Part shown: positions 28,451-39,200 of the stretch, one piece after another
Numbering within the stretch: position 1 is the stretch's first letter
Layout: each line of letters begins with the position of its first letter
Assembly: GCF_018732085.1 (NCBI RefSeq)
Contig: NZ_CP076103.1
Span: forward strand, 2,170,001 to 2,234,000
Reading direction: 5' to 3'
Length of the DNA stretch: 64,000 nt
Source: Lysobacter capsici
GTDB lineage: Bacteria > Pseudomonadota > Gammaproteobacteria > Xanthomonadales > Xanthomonadaceae
Notes under the pieces: model-generated
Database searches by the model: none
What the model was told of the DNA's origin: nothing
The model's input: the letters and a program-made list of their open reading frames with translations, nothing else
Position numbers and translations under genes: made by a program

Positions 28451-30208
28451 TCAGGCGGCGGGCGCCGGCGACAAGGCCGGCAGCGGCGGGGTTTCCACCA
28501 GGCGCAGCGGCCGGGGGCGTTCGAGCGGCGGGTCGTTGTCGAGTTGCGGCAGATGGCCGAGCTTGTCGCGATGCCAGGGTTCGCGATTGCCGCTTTCCCA
28601 GGCCTTGAACGGCACGCCGAGTTCCTCGCACAGGTACTGCGCGGCGAAGCGTCCGCTGGACGCGGCCTTGATCAGGCTGCCGCCGTTGATCCAGTGGCCG
28701 GCCATCGAGAAGCCGGTGAGGCCCTTGAGCCGCATGCGGTCCTTGTTGACCAGGGCGGCGAGCAGATCGTCGGCGTCCGGCGATTTCCAGGCCAGGATCG
28801 CGCCCTTGTGATTGCCGGTGTAACGCTCGGTGGTGGCCGGCGTGCCGACGTCGACCAGTTCGATGCGTTCGCCGATGCCCGGATAGAGTTTCTCCAGGAA
28901 CTCGCGCACGAACTGCGCCACTTCGCGCTTCTTCGCCCAGTACTGCTTGCGATCGGTGCTGCGCAGGGTCTTCCAGTAATCGAAGTCGCTGAAGTAGGTG
29001 CAATGGATCACCGACTTGCCTTCCGGCGCGAAACCGTCGGAATAACGCGAACGCAGTTGCACCACCAGGCTGCCTTGATCGGCGCCCGGCAACCTGGCCG
29101 CCTCCTGCGCGCTGAGCAGGTAGGTCGTGCTGTGCGATTCGCCGGCCGGCACGTCGCCTTCGAACCCGACGAAGGCCGAGACCACGCCGGGATAACGTTC
29201 GCCGGGCCGATGCAGCACGTCGTTGAACAATTTGTCCAGGCGCGGATTGGTGTACTTGCCGTCGAGCAATCCATGCAGGGTGAACATGCCGTCGCAGGCG
29301 GCGACGACGTGGTCGGCGTAGTGCTTCTCGCCGTTCTTGAGTTCGACCCCGACCGCGCGGCCGTCCTCGATCACGATGCGATCGACCCGGGTGCGGTAGT
29401 TGATGATCCCGCCCAGGCCCAGGTAACGCTCCTCGACCGAACGCGACAGCCCCAGCGAGCCGCCCTGCGGAAAGCCGACGTTGTCGTTGTGCGCTTCGGC
29501 CAGGTTGTACAGGTACGGCAGCACCGCGAAGTTCTGCGGGTCCTGGAAGAACATGTTGCGAAAGCCGCGACGCAGCAGCGGATCGGCGAAACGGTCCGCA
29601 TACGGCCCCATCTGCGCCGCGCCGGTGCGCCAGAACAATCGGAACGCAGGCAATACCTGGCGCATCATCGCCAGCTTCTCGCGCCAGTTTTCCAGCGGCG
29701 CCGGTTTCAGGAACGGATGCAAGGCCAGCTTGGTGAAGCGGCGCAGGTCGTCGCAGAACGCCTTGATCAACGGCGCGTCGACCGGCGAAACCTCGATCAG
29801 GTGTTTTTCCAGGCGATCGGGATCGTTGTAGAAGCGCACCTCGCGGCCGGTCTCGTCGACGACCTTGTTGAACAGCTCGAAGTTCTTGACCGTCTTGCCG
29901 TCGAGCGCGCCGAGTTCGCGCCACACCTGGTTAGCGTTGTTGCCCGGCGCGGTGCCGTTGAGCCACTCGATGCAGTAATCGAAAATATAACCCTTGCGCG
30001 ACCACGCCGTGCAGCAACCGCCCGGCAGCACGTGTTTTTCGAAGATGCGGGTTTCCAGGCCGCTCATCTGGGCGTAGCTGCCGGTGGCCATGCCGGCCAC
30101 GCCGGCGCCGATGATGATCACCCGCGGCCTGGCCCCTGGAGCACGCTCGCGCGCGCTCCAGTCCGGGCCCGACTTCGACGGTTTGGCCGCGTCCGCGTCA
30201 GGCGACAT
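28451..30208 (-). CDS. Phytoene-desaturase-like FAD oxidoreductase, PTM ring-forming enzyme (OX1)
   Basis: 585-residue flavoenzyme. A hydrophilic leader (SKSGPDWSARERAPGARP) precedes VIIIGAGVAGMATGSYAQMS. HVLPGGCCTAWSRKGYIFDY is identical to OX2 over that stretch, and AGHWINGGSLIKAASSGRFA is the C-terminal FAD block. Homologues act on the tetramate polyene released by the PKS-NRPS to form the outer carbocycle. The start overlaps the PKS-NRPS stop by 11 nt, so the two are almost certainly translated in a coupled manner. The closest relative in the window is OX2. Confidence 0.94.
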   Translation of the reverse strand: MSPDADAAKPSKSGPDWSARERAPGARPRVIIIGAGVAGMATGSYAQMSGLETRIFEKHVLPGGCCTAWSRKGYIFDYCIEWLNGTAPGNNANQVWRELGALDGKTVKNFELFNKVVDETGREVRFYNDPDRLEKHLIEVSPVDAPLIKAFCDDLRRFTKLALHPFLKPAPLENWREKLAMMRQVLPAFRLFWRTGAAQMGPYADRFADPLLRRGFRNMFFQDPQNFAVLPYLYNLAEAHNDNVGFPQGGSLGLSRSVEERYLGLGGIINYRTRVDRIVIEDGRAVGVELKNGEKHYADHVVAACDGMFTLHGLLDGKYTNPRLDKLFNDVLHRPGERYPGVVSAFVGFEGDVPAGESHSTTYLLSAQEAARLPGADQGSLVVQLRSRYSDGFAPEGKSVIHCTYFSDFDYWKTLRSTDRKQYWAKKREVAQFVREFLEKLYPGIGERIELVDVGTPATTERYTGNHKGAILAWKSPDADDLLAALVNKDRMRLKGLTGFSMAGHWINGGSLIKAASSGRFAAQYLCEELGVPFKAWESGNREPWHRDKLGHLPQLDNDPPLERPRPLRLVETPPLPALSPAPAA

Positions 30209-33200
30209 TGGTCTCGTCTCCCACCAGGATGCCGCGCGCCAGGGCCGCGTTGAGCGCGATGTAGTCGTGGTCGAGCATGTCGGCGTGCTTGCCGAAGCCC
30301 TTGAACACCTTGGTGTGGGTGGTCGAGCTGCCATGCCAGGTGCCGCGGTGGCCGGTGCCGTAGAACACCAGCTTGTCTTCGTCGGAGATCACGCTCACCG
30401 GCGCGGCGATCTTGCCGATGTTCGGGGTCTGGCTGCAGAAGCGAATGTAGTCCTTGGCCTGCTCCATGGTTTCCTGGGCCACGATCGCCGAACCGGTGTG
30501 CTTGCGCAGGTGCTCGGTGAGTTCGCGTTCGAAGGCTTCGAAATGCTCGTTGCCCAGTTCGAAGGATTCCGGAATGCGGTAGGAATCCATGATGACCACG
30601 TTGGGCACTTCGCGGCCGCGGCGTTCGAGTTCCTTGGCCACTTCGAAGGCGAGATTGCCGCCGAGCGAATAGCCGAACAAGGTGCAGTGGCCGTCGGGCG
30701 CGTGGATGCTCTCGATCAGGTCGGCGTAGTTGGCCACCTTCTCGTCGCCGAGGATGTAGTTGAACGAAACGAACTCGTACTCGGGCATGTGCACCGCGAG
30801 CTGGCGATAGACCAGGCCGTGGCCGCCCGCGGGCGGGAAGCAGAAGATCGTCTGCTCGTGCTGCTTGCCCTGGTTGAAGCGCAGGTAGGGCTGCGCGCCG
30901 GCCACGCGGCCCAGGCTGATCGCTTCGACCGTCTTGGCCATGCCGTGCAGGGTGGTGACCTTGAACAACTGGCTCACCGCGATGGCGATGTTGAACTCGG
31001 TCTGCAGGTTGTAGATCAGTTCGATCAGCTTGATCGAGCTGCCGCCGACTTCGAAGAAATCGTGCTGCAGGCCGACCTGTTCCAGCCCGAGCAACTGCTT
31101 CCAGTGTTCGGCCATGCGCACTTCGTACAAGGTCACCGGCGCTTCGAATTCGGCCTGGCCGGCGTCGAAGTCCGGCGCCGGCAACGCGGCCAGATCGACC
31201 TTGCCGTTGGCCGACAGCGGCAGCGCGTCGAGCTGGACGTAATGCGCCGGGATCATGAAGGTCGGCAGGTACGCGGCCAGATGTTCGCGCAGCGCGCGCC
31301 AGTTCAGGCGTTCGCCTTCGTCGGCGGCCACGCAGTAGGCGCACAGCGCCGCTTCGCCGCGCGCATCCTCGCGCACGGTCAGCACCGCTTGCCTGACCGG
31401 TTCCCAACCGGCGAGCTGCGATTCGATCTCGCCGATCTCGACGCGATGGCCGCGCACTTTGACCTGGGTGTCGACGCGGCCGATCAGCTGCACTTCGCCG
31501 TCGCCGCTCCAGCGCGCGAGGTCGCCGGTGCGGTACAAGCGTTGCGGCTTCGCGCCGGGGCTGAGGGTGAGCGAGACGAAACGCTGCGCGGTCTGTTCTT
31601 CGTCGCCGACATAACCGGCGCTGACGCCGCCGCCGCCGATCCACAACTCGCCGGGCACGCCGGCCGGCAGCGGCTGCTGGTGTTCGTCGAGGATGTACAG
31701 CGCGCTGTTCGGGAACGGCCGGCCGATCGGCACCATGCGGCTGGGTTCGAGGTGTTCGGTCGCGCCTTCGAAGTAGGTGCTGTCGATGGTCGCTTCGCTC
31801 AGACCGTAGGAATTGATCACCCGGCTGCGCGGCCCGGCCAGCGCGCGCAAGCGCTGGTATTCCTCGACCTTCCACACGTCCGACCCGACCACCAGCAGGC
31901 GCATGAAGTCCAGGCGCTTGCCCTCGCGATCGCAGTAGTCCATGACCCCGCGCACCACCGCTGGCACGAACTCGGCCGCATCGACTTGCTCGTCGAGCAT
32001 CACCTGATACAGGCGCGCGGTGTTGAACAGCAGTTCGCGGGTGACCAGCACCAGCTTGCCGCCCGAGCACAAGGCGCGGACCAGATCGCCGGCGAACACG
32101 TCGAACGAGAAGCTCGCCATCTGCAGATGCGCATTGGCTTCGTCGAGCCGGTACTCGCGCTCCCAGCCGGCATAGGCAGAGGCTAGGTTGGCGTGGGTGA
32201 CGCGCACCGCCTTGGGCTTTCCGGTCGAGCCGGAGGTGTAGATCACGTAGGCGCTGTCGTCCAGACGCACCGGGAAATCGACCGGCGAGGCGTCGGTTTC
32301 GGCATCGGCGATCAGATGCAGTTCGTCGAGCGTCAGCACTTCGCCGGACCACGAGGCCAGGCGCTCGCGCCGGTCCTCGTCGATCACCGCGAACTTCGCA
32401 TCGGCGTGGCCGACCATGTAGGCCAGGCGTTCGGCCGGGTACTCGGGATCGAGCGGCAGATACGCGCCGCCGGCCTTGAGCACCGCGAGCAGGGTGACGA
32501 TCAGTTCCGGCGACTTGTCCAGGCACAGCGCGACCACCGCGCCGTCGCGCACGCCCAGTTCGCGCAGCTTGCGGGCGAGGCGATTGGAACGGCGTTCGAG
32601 TTCGCCGTAGCTCAGCTGACGGGCCGGACCGGTTTCGCCCGGCGCCGCCACCGCGATCGCATCGGGTTTGGCCCGGGCGATGTCGGCGATCAGCTGATGC
32701 ACCGGCCGCGTGGCCTGTGCGGTTTCGCTCGCGCCGCTCCACTGCTCCAGCACCGACACGCGTTCATCGCGGCCGAGCAACTGCAACTGGGCGATCGACT
32801 GCGTCGATGGCACCCGGGTCAGTTCGTCGAGCAGGTTGACGTAGTGCGAGGCCAGCCGCTGCATGGTCTGCGGCAGGAACAGGTCGGTGTTGTACTTGAA
32901 CACGCAGTGGAAACGCTGGTCGGCTTCGTCCTCGTAGGCCGACAAGGTCAGGTCGAACTGGCCTTCTTCCTCGGGCAGTTCGATGTACTCCAGACGGTAG
33001 CCGTACTTCTCGGTCGCGACCTTATGCGCGAGCAGGATGAACATCGCTTGGAACACCGCCGAGCGGCTCGGGTCGTGCTGCAGGCCGAGCTTCTCGACCA
33101 GCAGCACGAACGGATACTCCTGGTTGTCCAGCCCATTGAGCACGATCTGCTGCACCTGCGCGAGCATCTGCGCGATGCTCGGCTGCTGCGACAGATTGAC

Positions 33201-36200
33201 GTGCAGCGGCAGCGGATTGACGAAGTAGCCGTAAACCTGGGCGAACTCCTCCTGGGTGCGGCCCATCACCGGGCTGCCCACGATCACGTCGTCCTGGCCG
33301 GTGTAGCGGTGCAGCAGGATGTAGTACGCGCTGAGCAGCACCATGAACACGGTGACGCCGTTTTCGCGCGCCAGCGAGTGGATGCGCGCGCTCAGTTCGG
33401 GTTCGAGCACGAAGAATTGCGAGGCGCCGTTGTGGGTCTGCACGATCGGCCGCGGCTTGTCGGTCGGCAGGTTGAGGATCGGCACTTCCTCGGGCAGGGC
33501 CGACTGCCAGTAGTCGAGCATCTTGCCCGCGTCGCGGCTGGCGAGGAACTTGTTCTGCCAGTTGAGGAAGTCCAGGTAGCGCGCGCGGATCGGCGCCAGT
33601 TCAGTCTTCTCGCCGCGGCGCAGGCCTTCGTAGATCGACAGCAGTTCTTCGATGAAGGTGAAGGTCGAGATCGCGTCCGAGATGATGTGGTGGACGGCCT
33701 TCATGATCACCCAGCGATCCTTGCCGCGCTTGTACAGGCGGAAACGCACCAGCGCGTCGTGCTCGAGGTCGTAGGGTTTGCGGTACTCGCGGATGATGTG
33801 CTGGTAGATTTCGTCCCAGCTCTTGTCCTGCGCGTCGATCAGGGCGATGTCGTGCTTGCCTTCGGCCGAGATCTTCTGCACCGCGTGGCCTTCGTCGAGC
33901 ATGAAGTTGGCGCGCAGGCTCGGGTGGCGCGCGATCAGCGCGCGCACCGCGTCGAACATCAGCTCCGGTTCCAGTTCGGCCCGCACCTCGACCGCGCCGC
34001 CGATGTTGTAGGCGAAGCCATCGGGATTGAGCTGTTTGAGGAACCACAGCGCATTCTGGTTCTGGGTCAGCGGGTAGCGGGTGTCGTCGGTGTGGGCGAT
34101 GAACTGCGCGCTGCCGTCGTCCTCGCCGTCGGCCGCGACGAGTTCGATCAGCGACGCATGCAGTTGCTCGCTCAGGGTGCCGATCGAGGAACTGCTCAGC
34201 AAGGTCACCACCGGCAACGCGACCTTCAGCTCGGTGTGGATGCGCGCGCGCAGCTCCATCGCCAGCAGCGAATCCAGGCCGAGCGCGTTGAGGCTGGCGT
34301 CGGTGTCGATCTGCTCGTGCTTGATCCGCATGACCTGGGCGATCAGGCCGTGGAAACGTTCGTTGAGCAGGTTCCAGCGGGTTTCGGCGTCGCCGTCGCG
34401 GAAGGCGTCGACGAAGCTGCCGTGTTCGGCATTGCTTGCGCCAGCGTTGTGCTTGGCCAGTTCGACCACCAACGGCGGCGGCGAGGCGTACCAGGCCAGG
34501 AAGATCGGCCAGTCGACCACGGTCGCGACCAACAACTGCGCACGATCCTGCCCGATCACGCGTTCGAGCACGTCCATGCCCGCATCGGGCGACAGTGAGC
34601 TCATGCCGCGGCTGTTGCGGTAGTGATCGATCAGGCCGAGTTCCTCGATCATGCCGGTCGCCCACGGGCCCCAGTCCAGCGCGAGCGCGGGCAAGCCGCG
34701 GGCTCGGCGGTGGTGGGCGAGGGCGTCGAGGAAGGCGTTGCCGGCGGCGTAGTTGGTCTGGCCGGCGGTGGTGACCAAGGAGGCGATCGAAGCGAACAGC
34801 ACGAAGTGCTCGAGCGGCTGATCGGCCAGGTACTTGTGCAGCAGCCAGCCGCCGACCACCTTCGGGTCGTACACCGGATCGAAGCTGTCGCGTTCCATCT
34901 CGGCCAGCAAGGTGTCGCGCACCTGGCCGGCGAGATGGAAGGCGCCGCGGATCGGCGGCAGTTCGCGCTGGCGATAGTCCGACAGCCAGCCGTTGAGCGC
35001 GCCTTCGTCGGTGATGTCGAGCTGGGCCAGGATCGGTTCGGCGCCGAGGGTTTCCAACTCTTTCAGGAAGCGCACGTTGCGGCCGACCGGGCTGTTCGGA
35101 TCGGTGTCGCGCCACTGCGCGCGCGGCGGCAGCTTGCTGCGGCCGACCAGGATCAACTTGCGCGCGCCGCGCTTGACCAGGGTGCGGCACAGCAGGCGGC
35201 CGAGCGCGCCGAACGCGCCGGTCACCAGGTAAGCGCCGTCGGCGCGCAGACGCAGCGGCAGCGGCTTGGTCAGCTGCGTTGCCGGCATCAAGCGGCTGGT
35301 GTAGCGCTTGCCGTCGCGCAGGGCGATTTCGTCCTCGTCGATCACCAGCACTTCGCGGCGCAACGCGAGCGCTTCGGCGCGCAATGCGGCTGCGTCGTAA
35401 TGGCCCGACGATTGCAGGTCGATCAGCTTGCCGCGCTGGGCGACCAGTTCCTGATACCACAGCACCCGGCCGATGCCCCAGGCCGGCGCGCCGAGCGGTT
35501 CGACCGCATCATTGCGCCGCACCGCCTGGGTGCCGCGGGTGACGATATGCAGCCTGCCGTGCGGATGCGCGCTCTGCAGCGCCTGGCTCAGCGCGATCAA
35601 CGCATACGCGCCGCGGCTGTTGCCGGCCTGCAGGCCGGGGGCGTCGATCTGATCGAGCGTGGGCTGATCGAGATTCCACAGATGCACCACCGAGCCGAAG
35701 CGGCCTTGCTCGTGCTTGGCCAGATCGGCGAACAGACGTTGCAGGTCCTTGACCGCGCCGGGCGTGACGGTGGATTCGCGCAGATTCTTTTCCAGCTTGT
35801 AGCGCTTGCCCGGCCGCACCAGGTGCACGCGCTCGCCGCGGCTGACCGCCAGCGCGGCCAGTTCGTCGCCCACACCCTGGGCATCGGCGAAGATCAGCCA
35901 GCCTTCGCTTTCGCCGGCCAGTCCCGGCTCGGCGATCGCCAATCCGGTTTCGACCTGCGCGGGTTCTTCGGCCTTTTCGACCCAGGTGGTTTCGGCCAGC
36001 CAATTGTCGATCGTGTTCAAGCTGACCTTGGCACTGGCGTTCTCGACGTTGGCCGCGCGGAAGCCGCCGACCCGGCCCAACGGCGTGCCGTGTTCGTCGT
36101 AGACGAAGATGTCGCCGATCAATTCGTCGCCGCCGTCGAAGGTGATCACCGCATGCACCCACAGCGCGCGATCGCCGATCGCGTCGGTGCGCACTTCCTG

Positions 36201-39200
36201 GATCGACAGCGGCAGGCGGATGCCGGTGTCGCTCGCATCGTCGCTGTGCTGCTTGAGGATCTGCGGGGTCAGCAGCGCCTGGAAGCAGGCGTCGAGCATG
36301 GCCGGATGGAAATGGTGATCGGCCGCGCCGCCGAGCAACTGCGGGGTCGGCGCGATCCGCGCCAGCGCTTCGCCGGGCGCGACCCAGACTTCCTCGATGC
36401 CCTGGAACGCCGGGCCGTAGTGATAGCCCATCGACGCCAGCGCGTCGTAGCAGGCCGAACGCGCCAGATACAGCGGGCTGCGTTCGCGCACCGCGGCCAC
36501 GTCCAGCTTGGGACCGCTGCGGCGGCCCTGGCTCGCGCGGATGCTGCCGCTGGCGTGCACGGTGCGGTCGTTGCCGTCGGCCGACACGGTCGAGACGTTG
36601 AAGGTCGCGCCGTCGGAGGCGAACGACAGCTGCACCGTCGCCGCTTCGGCGTCGGGCAGGAACAGCGCCTTGCGCAGTTCGATGTCGGCGATCGCGGCCG
36701 ACGCGCCGCCGGTCATCGCGCGCACCGCCTGGGTCGCCATTTCGATGTAGCCCGCGGCCGGGAACAGCACGTTGCCCTGGATGCGATGGTCTTCGAGATA
36801 AGGCTGATGCTCGACGTCGAGCTTGGCTTCCCAGGTCGGTTCGGCATTGGCCATGCGCCGGCCCAGCAGCGGGTGATCGAGCTGGCCCAGGCGGATCTGT
36901 TCGACCGGACGCGGTTCGATCCAGTAACGATCGCGCTTGAACGGATAACGCGGCAGGGTGACGTGCCGGCCGCGCGGATGCAGCGAGGTCCAGTCGATCG
37001 CCAGGCCGAGGTTGTGCAGGCTCGCGAGCGAGGCAGTGAAGCGCGCGGCTTCGTCTTCCTGGCGCCGGATCGAGGGCACGCTCTTGGCGCTGCCGCCGCG
37101 CGCGGCGAAGCATTCCTGGATCGAGTGGCCGAGCACCGGGTGCGGGCCGATTTCCAGGAACAGATCGTAGCCGTCGTCCATCAGCTGATCGATCGCGGCG
37201 CGGAAACCGACGCTGTTGCGCACGTTTTCCCACCAGTAGCTCGCGTCGAGCTCATGGCCCTGGGCGATGCCGGGACGCGCGGTCATGTACAGCGGCACCT
37301 GCGCCGGATGCGGCGCCAGGCCGTCGAGGCATTGCAGCAGTTCGTCCTTGATCAGGTCCATCTTGGCGCTGTGGTAGGGCACGCGCACGGTCAGGAACTT
37401 GGCGAACAATTGTTCGGCCTGCAGCTTGGCCGCGAGTTCGGCCAGCGCATCCTGATCGCCGGCCAGCGTAATCGCGGTCGGGCTGTTGACCGCCGCCACC
37501 GACACCCGGTCGCCGTAGGGCTTCACTCGCTTGAGCGCTTCGGCCTCGCTAAGACTGACCGCGAGCATGCTGCCGGTGTCGACCAGCTTCTGCTGCAGGC
37601 GGCTGCGATGCACCACCACCTTGACCGCCTGTTCCAGCGTGTACACGCCGGCGGCGTAGAACGCGGCGACCTCGCCGGTGCTGTGGCCGACGATCGCGTC
37701 GGGCGCGATGCCGCGCGCGCGCCACATCGCCGCCAGCGCGATCTGCACCGCGAAGTTGGCCGGCTGCGCGAGCCAGGTGTCGCTCATCTTCGAATCTGCT
37801 TCGGCCGCGTTCATTTCCTCGATCAGCGACCAGTCGACATGCTTGGACAACTCGCGGTCGCATTGCTCGATCACTTCGCGGTAGATCGGATCGTGTTCGA
37901 ACAACTGCCGGCCCATCGCCCACCACTGCGGGCCCATGCCGGTGAACACCCAGGCCAGTTTCGGCGCGGCGGTGCCGCGGCGCTCGTCGGCGATGATGTG
38001 CGGATGCGCTTCGCCGGCGGCGTAGGCGCTCAGGCGTTCGTGCAGCGCTTCGCGGCTGTCGTAGACGAACGACAGCCGCGCTTCCAGGTGCTGGCGCCGG
38101 TGGGCGAGGGTGTAGGCGAGGTCTTTCAGCGACACGGCGTCGTCGCCGTCGCGTTCGAGTTCCTTGCGAATGCCCTCGACGAGTTCCGGGAACGCGGCCG
38201 AATCGCGCGCGGTCAGCGGCAGGATGTTGTAGCGCAGCGCGGCATCGATGGCGTCGTCGGCTTGGGCATGCGCGTCCTCGCGCGGCGGCGCTTCTTCCAG
38301 CAGCACGTGCGCGTTGGTGCCGCCGAAACCGAACGAGTTGACGCCGGCGCGCGCCGGGCCGTCGTGCGCCGGCCACGGCGTGACCTGGGTCGGGATCTCG
38401 TACGGCATCGAGGCCAGATCGATGTCCGGATTGACGGTGTTGAGGTTGATGTGCGGCGGGATGAGCTTGTGCTTGAGCGCCAGCGCGGTCTTGATCAGGC
38501 CGGCGACGCCTGCGGCGGCTTCGGTATGACCGATATTGGTCTTGACCGAACCCACGAAGCACTTGTCGCCGGGTTTGCGGCCGATGCCTAGCGCGCGGCC
38601 GAGCGCCTTGGCTTCGATCGGATCGCCGACCGGGGTCGAGGTGCCGTGCGCTTCCATGTACTGCAGGCTGCCCGGCTCTATCCCGGCTTCCGCGCAAACG
38701 CGCTTGATCAAGGTCACCTGCGCATCGGGATTGGGCACGGTGATGCCGTTGCTGTGGCCGTCCTGGTTGACGCCGGTGCCGACGATCACCGCATAGATCG
38801 GATCGCCGTCGCGCAGCGCATCGTCCAGACGCTTGAGCGCGACGATGCCGACACCCTCGGCGCGCACGTAGCCGTTGGCGGCGGCGTCGAAAGTGCGCGA
38901 CTTGCCTTCCGGCGACAGGAACCCACCCTTGGTTTCGGCGATGGTGTACTGCGGGGTCATGTGCAGCAGGGTGCCGCCGGCCAGCGCCAGGCTGGTCTCG
39001 CGTCGGCGCAGGCTGTGGCAGGCCAGATGCACGGCGACCAGCGAGGAACTGCAGGCGGTGTCGATCGACAGGCTGGGGCCGCGGAAGTCGAAGCAGTACG
39101 AGATGCGGTTCGACGCCATCGTCATCATCGTGCCGGTCGCGGTGTGCGCGGCCAGGGTCTCGAAGCTCAGGTCGGCGAACTGCACGATCTTGTAGTCGAG

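Noticed and set aside
34623..38591. A 1322-codon plus-strand open frame opposite the PKS-NRPS
   Set aside because: The minus strand encodes an unambiguous KS-AT-DH-KR region with all catalytic residues; the antisense translation is compositionally artificial.
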